Shown: positions 10,978-22,321 of the stretch, piece after piece
How the letters are laid out: the number at the start of each line of letters is the position of its first letter
Numbering within the stretch: position 1 is the stretch's first letter
NCBI GenBank assembly: GCA_003586115.2
Contig: QVOM02000025.1
Coordinates: 84,146,863 to 84,210,862, forward strand
Reading direction: 5' to 3'
DNA length: 64,000 nucleotides
Source: Salvator merianae
Lineage: Eukaryota; Chordata; Lepidosauria; Squamata; Teiidae
Notes under the pieces: model-generated
What the model was told of the DNA's origin: nothing
Database searches by the model: none
What the model saw: only the letters and a program-made list of their open reading frames with translations
Position numbers and translations under genes: made by a program

Positions 10978-12574
10978 GGCAGTTTTCACACTTACTACGC
11001 TAGCACTGACTAATTAGTATTATGTGCTAGCATAATACTTTATCACGCAGTGTGGACACTGTCTGCACTGCATGGTCAAAAATGGGACCTGAAGCTGGTT
11101 ACTGGCATTCGCACCACAAGCACCAGTAGCCATGTCCAATCCTTGCTATGGCAGTGGCTGGGAAGTGTCCAGCTGCTGCCATGGCAACTGGCAGGTCTGC
11201 ACAGCATGCAGGTGCATGCATGCATGATTGGCCAGTTGGACATGTGCGATGAGCAGATTGCACTCAAGATGGATGCTGCACCAAAGGTAAGTGTGAACAG
11301 TCCCTTACCCAGAAACTCAATATGAGTTCCTGGAAAGGTTGGAGACTACAGTTTACTGCACCACCGGTAGCAGCGAATGGGAGTGGTTGAATACCACTTC
11401 CAGTTACTTTGGCTGTCTTGTAGGGATGTGCACGAAATGAATTTTCTCTGTTCGTTTCGCAATGCATCGAAACTTCGTTGCTTCATTTTCGCACGAAAAC
11501 GGAAGTCGCGAAAATGGCAATTTTCGTTTTCGCAGCGAAAATTTTCGAAAATTTTCGAAAACCGGAAGTGCAAAATCAATGAAATAAGTAGCGAAAAACA
11601 AACGCCGCATATCCCCCTGCCCTCTCCCTTCTATATTTGACCGTCCACGTTGCTAATTTAAGGAGTTGGTTCGTTAAAAGTAAAAATTGCACGAAGCTTA
11701 CTTTTTACCGGCGGCCGGTTTGTAGCAGGATCCAAAGCAACGAAGGTACGTTTGGGGTTCCTCACTGCAGATCGAAAGCAAGCGAAAGCAAGCGAAGGAA
11801 TTTTTTTCGCTTTGATTTTTCGTCATTTTCGATGCCTTTTCGATGCTCATGTCTGTGCGTGCACGCGCGCTAACTTCTGTCCCTTTAACTTATCGGCGCG
11901 ACTCGTCGCTGTCTGCTGTCCGTGCCGATCGTTTGGGGCACAGAAATTATTACCTCGCCTACGAGGCGGGCAGGCTTAGTCAGAGACGCACGAAGCAATT
12001 GCCTTCAGCTTAACGTGTAATTTAGAAGACTGGCGGCAGCCGCAGGATGAAATAACTCCCTACTTCCGAGCAGCAGCAAAATGACGCCTTGTCTTGCCCT
12101 CCGTTTCAAAAAGCAGAGTATATACCACCATCAAAGATGTTTTATTAACTCCTAGCCATCTGAGTTTCTCATCCTCATGCGGTGCGATCGCTGCGAGGCA
12201 GGCGAAGAGTTAAAAAAATACCGTCTTTCCTAATGTGATGCATTACAATTTCCACCTCTAGAGGCAGAGACTTGAGTCTACAAAGCTACCGAGCTTCGTT
12301 GCATCGCAGTTTTCGCAGCGAAAAAAGATGAAAAATAGCCGTTCGCGGTGAGTAGCGAAGGTCACGAAAATTGACGAAAATCGCCGTGACTTTCGCTATT
12401 CGCTTTCGCGATAGGGAGGGCACTTCGCATTCGATGCGAATGTTGCGAAGCAACGAAATTCGTACGAAATTTCGTTGCTTCGAAATTTCGTGCACATCCC
12501 TACTGTCTTGTGGTGTGAATGCTCCTGACTAGCAAGCATCCTAGCTACTTGCTAACATCAAGTGCGAACAGACC
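10978..12574. mobile_element. GGGCC-type MITE sequence interrupted by hAT-like element
   Basis: GGGCC-type sequence starts near TTTTCACACTTACTACG and includes an internal end AAGTGTGAACAGTCCC at about 11304. After the 1.08-kb hAT-like insertion (11421-12502) it resumes and ends CAAGTGCGAACAGACCC at 12574. It may be two adjacent elements. The hAT-like element is the younger insertion. Confidence 0.65.
11421..12502 (+). mobile_element. Large non-autonomous hAT-like element, copy 1 (1,082 bp)
   Basis: The element has inverted termini TAGGGATGTGCACGAAAT and the 8-bp target duplication CTGTCTTG at 11413-11420 and 12503-12510, which is the hAT superfamily signature. The two subterminal zones are full of TTCG, CGAAAATT and GAAGCAACGAA words. 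The core (about 11640-12290) is different: CpG-rich and non-repetitive, with segments such as GGCGGCCGG. Only short overlapping frames exist and I see no transposase, so any movement must have depended on an enzyme in trans. The high CpG content compared with its surroundings implies a recent insertion or selection on the ends. It interrupts an older GGGCC-type element. Confidence 0.9.
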
Positions 12575-13496
12575 CACCGTGTTATAACCTAGTCACCCGT
12601 GTGTGACTAGTTATCAAACAAAGTGAAGCATAATAAGGACAAATCCAGATTGTTCCATCACTTTTAATGCATACCCTTTAGGAACATTTTAGGTTCTGCA
12701 ACTCGAAAAGACTGAAACCTTTCAGAAGGATTTCTGAGGATGTGTCACGCTATGATATAAAACTTACTTTAGGATTTGATGAGTGATATTTGGCTTAGCA
12801 GGTCATAAATTGTGCAGATCTGCAGTAAATTATAGTCAACAGCTACTGTCTGTGATCTTTTCACTGTGCCCACTCTAAATCATCTGTCTTTACTTTCTGC
12901 TTCACAATATTTGACCACAAACATTGAAAAGAAGACTGAATTATCAGTAGAAGATTTATATTAAGTGCAACCACTGAGGCAGAGTAGATCAAAGCTAACC
13001 TATTTTCTGAGGAATAGATGCAACTGGATTGTCAGGTCTTGTCTCTCCCAATCCCATCTTTCTCTTTTTTGCTGGGGCTTCTGATGGACCATTGTTGGCT
13101 CACTTTTCTTTATATGGAGGGACATGAATACTAAAAGATATATAGTGCAGGCACCAGAATTTCATGTGTGTATTGAGAAGGAGGCAATTACGCAGTGTCT
13201 TTGCTTTCCTTGCACATTTCAGCTTTGTAGCTTTTGAGTTGTAAGAACAGCAAGCAGTGGTTCATTTTTTATAGCTTGGTTTGTCCATTCCTTCTGCTAC
13301 AGTTCTGGTAAACTAGCACATATTGTCTGGAGCAGAAAGACTCTGGAGGACTAACTGCCCAGAGCAAATGAGTCAAGAAATGCATATGACTGAACTAAGG
13401 ACCACAACATTTATTTGATTCCAGAAGGGGAAAAGCTGTTATGTTTCCGTCTGCACAAAGCATCCCACAATGAATACACAGCCACAGCAAAGAGTG
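12575..13496. other. No recognisable feature
   Basis: Ordinary AT-rich vertebrate DNA without tandem repeats, frames or visible element ends. Confidence 0.45.
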
Positions 13497-13751
13497 CAAA
13501 TGCTGTCCATGGTGTCCTCATGGCACAATTTCCCACCCTACAGAAGGAATGGAACCATACAAGTGCCCTTCAATGTAGCAATTGAGCTGCTTCCACTAAA
13601 GAACTGGCCCTGAGGTATCTATTGGTCACTACTTCGGTACTCAAGGGTTTATTTGGACAAGCTGATTTCTTTTTCTTTTTAAAATATGACTTGGACCTGT
13701 TCACACTAACCTGCCACTGAGCTCCCAGACACTCACCGGACCAGTCCGTCT
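13497..13751 (+). repeat. Local duplicated block, copy 1
   Basis: CAAATGCTGTCCATGGTGTC through CACTGGCCCTGAGGTATC-like sequence and the start of a GGGCC-type element recur at 16491-16871, about 3 kb away in the same orientation and visibly diverged. Either an old tandem-type duplication or two copies of one larger repeat. Confidence 0.75.
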
Positions 13752-14023
13752 GCAATAATTATGATAGCCAACTAAAGGGCTGTCTTTGTGATTCCCTATG
13801 TCTGTTCTCACCTTGTAGTAGCTTGGAGATGCTCACTAGTGAAGTGTGTCTGCACTCTACTGTGGTCATTGCATCCAAGGATGTCTGTAGCCATTCCCAG
13901 ACACTACTAGCCATGGACAACAAACACTGCAAGTGCTGGAGACATGATATGGAGCTGTTCTAGCCCTCAAAGTATGGATGGCTGTTATTATACCATTCTA
14001 AGTTGTAAAGTGTGAACAGGCCC
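13693..14023. mobile_element. GGGCC-type MITE
   Basis: The copy starts GGACCTGTTCACACTAACC and ends AAAGTGTGAACAGGCCC. The left part is included in a local duplication shared with 16491-16871. Confidence 0.7.
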
Positions 14024-14589
14024 TGTGTGTGCATTTGTGTACATTTGTTTGTCAATTTCGTTTGGAAAAAAAATATTCTGTTTCATTTTATTTTCTGTAT
14101 TATTGTAAATGGATTTCCTCAATTCACATGCCCACTTATTTCTAAAGCACATTTAGGTCTGATTTTCCACCAAGAGACTAATTTTTGTACACATTTATTT
14201 TAGATATACATTTTTACATTACAAAAGTTTATGGGTTTCTGGTGAAACTTGAGTTTCAGCATGTAATTTTCCAGACATTTGCACCTGTTGCATCCCTAGT
14301 ACAAGAAACTCTACCAAGGAGAAGAAATTTCGAGCCATCTAGCTGAAGGAAGACCCTCTGCTTCCAGATTCCAACACGTTGAATATATGGTTCAAGCAAG
14401 ACCTCGCAACCTTTTAAGGCAAATCAAGAAATCTCCTATAAAGAGATTTGTTCATCTTATTGGATGTCTCTACACATCATTATTTAAATCTCTTGCAGGA
14501 AAACTCGAGGAGAATGATGGTTCCAGTTAAATATCTTATGTCAATGCGACAAAGAAGTATTTTGACTGTTCTTAAATTTCACAGATGCC

Positions 14590-14890
14590 AATACCGCAAC
14601 TGCAAATAAATTATTTCAAGTGAAGCTGGTTGTGCAGCTGCTATATGGAATGCAAGTAGCACCATTTTAGAACCTCAACCATCCTTTTGTGTGCATACAA
14701 TCTGGTACAAAATTTATGATACCCAAATTTGACGCCTGTGTTACTTAGAGGAGGTGTCATAAGGATTATGACTTACGTTTGGTTGAAAAATTTAACAGAG
14801 GGTCTTCAAGGTTAACTTCAAGTCTGTTGAACTGCTCCCCTTGTTTATAGCAGTTTGTGGAAAGGCTGTCTTGACATAGCTATTGTTTAT
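14590..14890 (+). pseudogene. Possible decayed LINE reverse transcriptase remnant
   Basis: Scattered frames give QLLYGMQVAPF and, in another frame, LRGGVIRIMTYVWLK. These resemble the thumb region of vertebrate non-LTR reverse transcriptases (LYG...; L.GGVIRI...WL). Several frameshifts and stops are present. I cannot name the clade and the call is tentative. Confidence 0.3.
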
Positions 14891-15059
14891 CACCAGTGTA
14901 TATACCTTCTATAGGATTAAAAATATCACAAAGGCAGTGCATCAAAAGCTTGTAGACACTGATGCTGCATACAGAACCACTTGCCCAGCTGGATCCAAGA
15001 TTTAGGCACTGGAATGTAGAAGCTGAATTTTTTTTGGGCCTCCATGACAACTGTCTGCA

Positions 15060-15513
15060 CTGTGCATACACTGCAGATGGTGACTGCATCCATGAAATTA
15101 AAGGGCACTTGCTCCTTGGAAGGAAAGCTATGGAAAACCTGGACAACATTTTAAACAGCAGAGACATCACCTTACTGATAATGGGCTGTATAGTCAAAGC
15201 CATGATTTTCCCAGTGGTCATGTACTGCTGTAAGAGTTGAACCATACGGAAGGCTGAGTACCAAAAAATTGACACTTTCACTTTATGGTGCTGGAGAGGA
15301 CTTTTGAGAGTCCCTTGGACTGCAGGAAGATCAAATCAGTCAATACTAAAGGAAATCAACCCTGACTGTTTGGAGGAAGGACAAATGCTGAAGCTGAAGG
15401 GCAAATACTTTGGCCACATAGTGAGAAGACAGGACTCATCAGAAAAGACAATGATGCTGGAAAAGACGAAAGGCAAAAGGAGAAGCAGATGGCAGAGCAT
15501 GAGATGAATAGAT
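15060..15513 (+). pseudogene. Bov-B (RTE) LINE, reverse transcriptase C-terminal fragment, part 1
   Basis: In frame from about 15070 the translation gives TADGDCIHEIKGHLLLGRKA, then an inactivated IVKAMIFPVVMY segment with an in-frame stop where the family has ESW, TIRKAEYQKIDTF, LLRVPWTAGRSNQSILKEIN and KYFGHIVRRQ. This is the hallmark C-terminal end of the Bov-B/RTE ORF2, known from squamates and ruminants. Upstream RT motifs are missing, so the copy is 5' truncated, as is usual for non-LTR elements. It is interrupted by a hAT-like MITE at 15514-15820 and continues at 15829. It is dead: stops and the insertion remove any function. Confidence 0.88.
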
Positions 15514-15820
15514 TAGGGATGTGCACACACACAAAAATAATTTTTGATTTGTTTTAAACAAAAATCTGCTTTTTTGGTTTGTCAGCAAATTTAGTTGAAA
15601 AATGCATTTTTTGCATTTGTTTTCACATTTTTCACAATGTTTTTTCATGGTTTGAACACAGCAAAATTGTGAAAATTTGATGAATTTCATTTTCGCAAAA
15701 GAAATAGGCTTTTTTAAAAAAAATTTCAATTGAAAACTGTCATTTCCATTTCAATGCAAAAATTTGTGAAAATGAAATTCCATACAAATGTTTAAATGAA
15801 TTGAAATTTGCCCATCCCTA
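15514..15820. mobile_element. Short hAT-like MITE inside a Bov-B LINE
   Basis: This 307-bp insertion has termini TAGGGATGTGCA and CCCATCCCTA. The 8-bp target duplication has one mismatch (GAATAGAT at 15506-15513, GGATAGAT at 15821-15828). It splits the 3' coding end of a Bov-B fragment, so it is younger than that LINE copy. Confidence 0.88.
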
Positions 15821-15828
15821 GGATAGAT

Positions 15829-15955
15829 AGTGTCATGGAAGCAATCAATAGGAGTCTGGGCAAACTTCAGAAGATGGTACAGGACAGAAGAGCTTGTTGT
15901 GCTATGGCCCACAGGAACACAAAGAACTGGACATGACTGGCTGACTGAAAAACAA
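15829..15955 (+). pseudogene. Bov-B LINE, part 2 (3' coding end)
   Basis: After the MITE and its target duplication the Bov-B frame resumes with DSVMEAINRSLGKLQKMVQD and RRACCAMAHRNTKNWT, matching the end of the ORF2 protein just before its stop. It ends near GGCTGACTGAAAAACAATC. This gives a clear relative date: LINE first, MITE second. Confidence 0.85.
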
Positions 15956-16490
15956 TCTCAAAATGTCAAGAGTTTTAATATATACTTTCTTATTTTCTAA
16001 TGTTAATAGGGCTTCTCAAGAGCAATTGCTATTGTCCTCCCCTCTATACTGCACTACTTGGAGGTTTTTATCCTGTAATTGCAGTGTATCTTTCAATTAA
16101 ATGATGAACATTGGTATGTTTGAATTTGTTTTATTTTACTGTTTAAATTTAATTCTCCTGTTATATATTTCAGTATATTTTATATTTTAATTTGTAGTTT
16201 CAATGTCTGTTTCATTCGTTATCCAGAGAAGTTTAATTAATAGATGACTATATAAATCTAGTAAAACATTATCTATCTACTTGTCTTTATTATACATATT
16301 AAATCATTCTCACGAATTTTATGTTAATTCAGTTGCTACAGGTTTCATTGTCCTATATCAAGCCATCATGCTTCAAAATTCATGGTTCTCCTGCTAGAGT
16401 AAAGGGTATCCTTGTATCCTGGTTAGACAGGTAACTATTTTATTATTATTTTAGTGCAGGAGTGACTGTGTCTCCAATTCACTTACCAGG

Positions 16491-16871
16491 CAAATGCTGT
16501 CCATGGTGTCCTTATGGCACAATTTTCTCTCCACAGAAGAAATGGGGCCATGCAAGTGTCCTTCAATGTAGCAATTAAGCTGCTTTCACTAAAATACTGG
16601 CCCTGAGGTATCCTTCCTGTTTAAACAGCATAGCGAGATGGGCAAAAATTCATAAAGAAACTAGGGATGTGCCAAACCAGTACTATTTAAAAGTAGGTTT
16701 CTAATTAAAATTTCATCCCATCACTGTCATGGTCCCAATCTATTGGTCACGACTTTGGTACTCAAGGACTTGTTTGGACAAGCTGATTATTTTTTCTGTT
16801 TAAAATACGACTTGGACCTGTTCACACTTACCAGTGAGCTCCCAGACACTCACTGGACCAGCCCATCTGCA
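16491..16871 (+). repeat. Local duplicated block, copy 2, with 125-bp insertion
   Basis: This matches 13497-13751 but carries an extra segment at about 16614-16738 between GAGGTATCC and CTATTGGTCAC. The insert holds ACTAGGGATGTGCCAAACC, which resembles a hAT-like terminus. Confidence 0.75.
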
Positions 16872-17242
16872 CATCTCTGCCACATCTAGGAACACCTCCA
16901 TCTGTTCCTGGATGCTTCTAGCTATGGACAATGAAAACATTGTCCACAGCTAGATGGCTCCCAGTCAACAGTGTCTACATGCCCTTGTGGGTGCAAATGC
17001 TGGAAGTGGGTGATGCAGCTTGTAGCCATGCAGTTGTGTGACACATCACACTTGACATGGCAATGACTGGACATTGCCACAGTCACTGTCATGGCGATCA
17101 GGCCTGCCACCAACCCATCAAGTGCTGGTAGTCTGGTTCAGGCCGTTACCAGCCCCTGATTGCAGATGGCTGCCTCCATACCTGATCCCTTCTTGCCTGG
17201 CTATGCTATTCCCATACCAGGCTACAAAGTGCAAACAGGCCC
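16814..17242. mobile_element. GGGCC-type MITE
   Basis: The copy starts GGACCTGTTCACACTTACC and ends AAAGTGCAAACAGGCCC. Its first 60 bases match the copy at 13693, as part of a wider duplicated block. The interior includes CATGGCAATGACTGGACATT. Confidence 0.7.
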
Positions 17243-17365
17243 ATAGATTCATCTTTCCTCATTTACCATGTTTGCTTTGTAGAACTGGACATGTGTAGCA
17301 TGAGTACAGGGATCTAGACCAGTGCCAGGGACTATTCTCAGCAATGGAATTTGCACTGAGGCAAT

Positions 17366-17730
17366 GGGTCTTTTCACATTTTCCACCTTAGAATGAGAAA
17401 ATTCTAAGTGCAAATGCTGGCTGCTTACCATGACAGCAGCTGCAGAAACATATGGCTACTGCCATGGTGATCGAGGACACAGCATGTATGTGCACAGTTG
17501 CAGCCACACTGCAGCCTGCAGAATTCACACCCAGAAGTAGGTGTGAATACTGCATACTATGAGTAGTCCAGCTGCTCTCAGTACAGCTGTGGAGAACATT
17601 TTAGTTGTCCACAGCTAGTAGTGACCAGAAGCATCTGCAGATGCTCCCAGTTGCTAAGCCTCTGCAAATATGGATGTACTGTGCTAGTGAGCATCTGAAT
17701 GCCCACTAGCACTAAAGTGTGAACAGGCCC
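17366..17730. mobile_element. GGGCC-type MITE
   Basis: The copy runs from GGGTCTTTTCACATTTTCC to AAAGTGTGAACAGGCCC. The interior has CTTACCATGACAGCAGCTGC and CAGCTGTGGAGAACA. The flanking trinucleotides are AAT and CAT. Confidence 0.7.
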
Positions 17731-18117
17731 CATAACCTGTCTTCTTTACTAGAAGCCACAGTGGACTACAGTCATCCTTCACCTTGATCTGCTAACTCAA
17801 TTCTTCAATGTTGCTTCCCTCCAAAAACCTCTTTTATTAAACTTATTTATGCCACAAGATGACTTACTCCCAATAGCTTGCACTAGGAAGACCTTGCCTG
17901 TACAAGACAGTGAACTTGCCTTAAGGGCTTGTGACTTGCAAAATATGCTAATTTAATCAACAGAGTTGTTTACTTGATCTAGAAAACTTGAATGCTTAGA
18001 AACATTTTGTTAACACCTGCTTTCTCCTAGTTATCTGACCCCACAGCTTAGAAGCAAAAGCAAGTGTACTTTGGCTTCTCCAAAGTCCACTCTATCACTA
18101 CCATGATTGAACTCTAC

Positions 18118-19200
18118 TAGGGATGTGCACGAAATTTCGAAGCAACGAAATTTCGTACGAATTTCGTTGCTTCGCAACATTCGCATCGAATGCGAAGTGC
18201 CCTCCCTATCGCGAAAGCGAATAGCGAAAGTCACGGCGATTTTCGTCAATTTTCGTGACCTTCGCTACTCACCGCGAACGGCTATTTTTCGTCCTTTTTC
18301 GCTGCGAAAACTGCGAAGCAACGAAGTTCGGTAGCTTCGTAGGCTCAAGTCTCTGCCTCTAGAGGTGGAAATTGTAATGCATCACATTAGGGAAGACGGT
18401 ATTTTTTTAACTCTTCGCCTGCCTCGCAGCGATCGCACCGCATGAGGATGAGAAACTCAGACGGCTTGGAGTTAATAAAACTTCTTTGATGGTGTTATAT
18501 AGTTCTTCGTTTTGAAACAGAGGGCAAGACGTGGTGTCATTTCGCTGCTGCTCGGAAGTAGGGAGTTATTTCATCCTGCGGCTGCCGCCAGTCTTCTAAA
18601 TTACGCGCTGAGCTGAAGGCAATTGCTTCGTGCGTTGCTGACTAAGCCTGCCCGCCTCGTAGGCGAGGTAATAATTTCTGTGCTCCAAACGATCGGCACG
18701 GACGGCAGACAGCGACGAGTCGCGCCGAAAAGTTAAAGGGACAGAAGTTAGCGCGCGTGCGCGCACAGACATGAGCGTCGAAAAGGCATCGAAAATGACA
18801 AAAAATCAAAGCGAAAAAAATTCCTTCGCTTCCTTTCGCTTGCTTTCGAGCTGCAGTGAGGAACCCAAAACGTACCTTCGTTGCTTTGAATCCTGCTACA
18901 AACCGGCCGCCGGTAAAAAGTAAGCTCCGTGCAATTTTTACTTTTAACGAAGCAACTCCTTAAATTAGCAACGTGGACGGTCAAATATAGAAGGGAGAGG
19001 GCAGGGGGATATGCGGCGTTTGTTTTTCGCTACTTATTTCATTGATTTTGCACTTCCGGTTTTCGAAAATTTTCGAAAATTTTCGCTGCGAAAACGAAAA
19101 TCGCCATTTTCGCGACTTCCGTTTTCATGCGAAAACGAAGCAACGAAGTTTCGATGCATTGCGAAACGAACAGAGAAAATTCATTTCGTGCACATCCCTA
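18118..19200 (-). mobile_element. Large non-autonomous hAT-like element, copy 2 (1,083 bp)
   Basis: This is a near-identical copy of the element at 11421-12502 in the opposite orientation. It is flanked by a perfect 8-bp target duplication, AACTCTAC, at 18110-18117 and 19201-19208. It differs from copy 1 by scattered substitutions and small indels, many at CpG sites. It encodes no transposase. The independent target duplications show that the two copies arose by separate transpositions rather than by segmental duplication. Confidence 0.9.
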
Positions 19201-19208
19201 AACTCTAC

Positions 19209-21104
19209 TCTTTGGCATTCCTATGTCCACTTCTGTAAGAGCTGAACTCTGGTCCTTGGTTTGCTCTTGGGTCCACTAACTTCTTCCTGAAAAAGGAGCT
19301 GAATTTTGATCCATCCTTGCCCAAAGCTGAACCCTGTGTGTTTGCAGTATGTGTGTGTTCCTGCTTCATGAAGGCTTTTGTTTAAACTACTGCTGTAGTC
19401 ACTATTGAGCTGGAGGAAGAGTTCTAAGCTGTCTCCTCCAACCTAGCTGTTGTCTAACTGTGTTTGTGGGTGTCTTGGCAACACAATTCCATTTTTTTGT
19501 ACTGAAAAACCCATCTCACGTCAACAGAAGATCCTGAGATACATGTATAATGCCCTGTTCTCTCTCTTTTCCTAACCCAGTTCCTGTCTCTGACTCCATT
19601 TTTATTTTATGTTAAAACTTTCCCTATAATCTGCTTCCCTCCTGTCCTAGTCTTGCTGGCATCTATTCTCTGTTTCCACTGCTCTGTATCAGCTAGTAGA
19701 GCTGCTGTCCCTCTTTGACATGACTATAATTAAACTTTATTTTGCAAATCCTGTTCTTCAAGTTGATTTACTTTTTTACTAATTCACCCAACTTTGAAAC
19801 TTTGGGCACTGTCTTGCTCTGTAATAAAGTTATTTTCTATGTGTCTTTTATACTTTAATGAAGAAACTTTGTACTGACATCAGCCAAGTGTGTCCTTTTC
19901 CCTTGGGATCAGCTCCAATCTATGATCAGTTAAGCAAATCAGTAGTCCTTTGCTATGTGTACATAGGAACACTGCTAAGTATACATGTCTAGATCAATTC
20001 CCTTAACATTCCTTTTTTGAAGAGCTGGAAGAATTTGAAAAAGGATAGAACATCTTAGGAAGTATTTGATATGCACATGGATCCAACAAATTTCCACAGC
20101 AAGTTGTAAACATGAGAATAAGGTGTAAATAGAAAACCTCTTCCATATTTTAAAGCCTGACTGTTGATTCTATGCCAGAACACATGTTGTCTTCTTCAGA
20201 GATAGCAACTTGTACAACAAGCACAGATTGAAAATATCAAGAGAATACACAAACCATTGAGAAGTATTTGAAAACTTGTTTTCCTACCCCTCATTCCCAT
20301 CTGCATCTTCTGAAGGCTCAACAAAGCCAGGAAAGGATGGAATGTCTCATTTTATCTTTTTGTTAACTCACAAAAAGCAAATTCTAGAGCTGGAAGACAG
20401 TCCTGTATTAATTATGGGGTTACCTGCAAGACAGTTCCTTTGTTTAAGAAATGGCCAATGCTATAATACTGTTGCTCATCTTTGAATGAGGAAGTATTAA
20501 TTATCCTCATCATTTACTCACCCGACTCACCTAGGCTTATGCACAAAGGACAATCACAATGATGGATTTTGTTTTTTTTCTTCTTCAATGCCACTGGGTT
20601 GAGATTGACTTCTGATGGCTGTATGGAAAACAGCTCATCATTTTGACCTATCTCTAATAATATCCCATTGTTCTTCCAAAAACATTTCAGCGGGCTCTTT
20701 GACATATCCATTCATCTTGTCCATTGTCTCCCATTCTGTTTTCTCCAACTCTGCCAAACATTTTGTTCTCTTCTACTCTTCCTTTTGCTCACGTTACATG
20801 CTCTAAGTATGTGAGTTTTGGTTAACAATCACTGCCTCAAAGGAGGAACAGGTTTTGTTTGATCCAGGACTGACTGATTTGCTCTTTTTGCAACCCATAG
20901 TATTCTCTAGATCCATAGATCAGATACATATGCCTTTCTTCTATCACTTTTTCCTTGGAGTCCAATTTTAATAGACCTGCATCACAACGGGAAATACCAT
21001 TGCTTTAAAGACTCTGAACTAATTGGAATGGATCAATTATTTACTCAGAATAGATATTTAGACTGTCTAGCCATGTACTCAGAGCAGCCATGCATTCAGA
21101 ACAG
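19209..21104. other. Mostly unassigned DNA
   Basis: No element ends were found. The stretch 20580-20810, read on the minus strand, gives EKTEWETMDKMNG and EPAEMFLEEQWDIIRDRSK in one frame, loosely like an L1 ORF1 coiled-coil region. I consider that weak. Confidence 0.35.
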
Positions 21105-21600
21105 CCACCTTGCCTGAGGGGAGAGACAGCTAGCTGGGAAGATCTTTCATGAGCTCCTTCAACTGAGGAGAAACAGCTATCTGGGAAGATCCTTCAACAG
21201 CTCCCAGAGGTGACCCCCCACTTCCTTAACTATCACCAGAAGAGCTACCTTGCCTTAGGAGAGTGAAGGAGAAAGAACAAGCTGGGAAGATCTTCCACCA
21301 ACTCCTAGCAGTCACCTCTCTCTCCTTCAACTGTCATGAAAGAAAAATTTTGCCTGAGGAAGCAGAGGAGAAAGAAGAAGCCAGGAATTACTCCATCAGT
21401 TCCCAATAGTGCCCTCTCTCCCAGCTGTCATCAAAAGAGCCATCTTGCCTGAAGGAAGTGGAGGAGAAAGACCAAACTGGGAAGACCATCAAGTCCCAAC
21501 AGAGGTGGCCTGAATGTGTTTCTATGTGTAAAAACTGTAATAATTTCCTGGAGTAATTCTGAGGCTTCAGGGTGAAGAGTGGTATAGAAATATTTGCCCT
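21105..21600 (+). repeat. Minisatellite within LINE-like repeat, copy 2, and 3' tail
   Basis: Four units start at the CCTTGCCTGAGG motif (TGCC at 21111, 21251, 21351 and 21447), so the spacings are 140, 100 and 96 bp; the first unit contains an extra internal repeat. Each unit carries CTGGGAAGATC and CCATC..CAACTCCCA segments. The array is followed by GAAGAGTGGTATAGAAATA, the same 3' tail as at 6258. Confidence 0.7.
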
Positions 21601-21835
21601 TTTCCCCCTAGATTGATGATGGGATGGTGAGAGGGATTGTTTGAGGATAAAGAGGATGGACTGGTGAAATGGAATGCTGTTGTGACTGCATATACAGCCA
21701 TCCCTGCTATATATAGCAGATCTATGCAAAACTGGAAAGCAAAAATTCATATGAAATGGGGATTTGTGTGGAATGGAAACTGTTGGAGGAGGAGGAGGAG
21801 GAAGAGGAGGAGGAGGAGGAGAAGAAGAAGAAGAC

Positions 21836-22067
21836 GAGTTGGTTTTTATACCCTGCTTTTCTCACCTGAAGGGACTCAAAGCGGCTGACAAACCTTCTGC
21901 TCTTCTCCCCACAATAGGCACCCTGTGAGGAAGATGGGGCTGTGAGAACTCAGAGCAGAACTGTGATGAGCCTAAGGTCACGCAGCTGGTTCGTGCAGAG
22001 TGCAGACTCAAACCAGGAGAGTTCCAGATAAGAGTCTGACATGCTAACCACAAGGCCAAACTGGCTC
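21836..22067 (-). mobile_element. tRNA-headed SINE of squamate type
   Basis: On the minus strand it begins GAGCCAGTTTGGCCTTGTGG. The A-box-like GGCCTTGTGGTTAGCATG maps to 22040-22057 and the B-box-like CTGGTTTGAGTCTGC to 22002-22016. The body (GACCTTAGGCTCATCAC, CACAGGGTGCCTATTGTGGG) ends at GGGTATAAAAACCAACT, followed by a (GAA/GGA)n tail at 21785-21835. This layout matches the common lizard tRNA-derived SINE. It is too diverged to be a tRNA gene. Confidence 0.78.
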
Positions 22068-22321
22068 ACTGTTCTTAATTAATCCATGAATAATTCTAAT
22101 AGCACAGTGATTAAGCACAGTTTACCATGCAGCTACCAGTAAGCGTCCTTAGGCAAGACCCCTAACATTTCACCCACCTACCCTACCTCAATGATGAGTA
22201 GGAAAAAAAAAAGAGTCATGCTGACTTAGGTGTCATCCAAATGAATAAGGTCTGCACCAGATGCTGGAGAACAAGGAAACTCTTATGACAAGTGTGCTAC
22301 TGGAACAAATTACTCATGTCT

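Noticed and set aside
11377..12495. Cluster of short frames in the hAT-like element that recur at 18107-19245
   Set aside because: They recur only because the element is repeated. The arginine- and phenylalanine-rich translations come from TTCG-rich DNA, not from a transposase.
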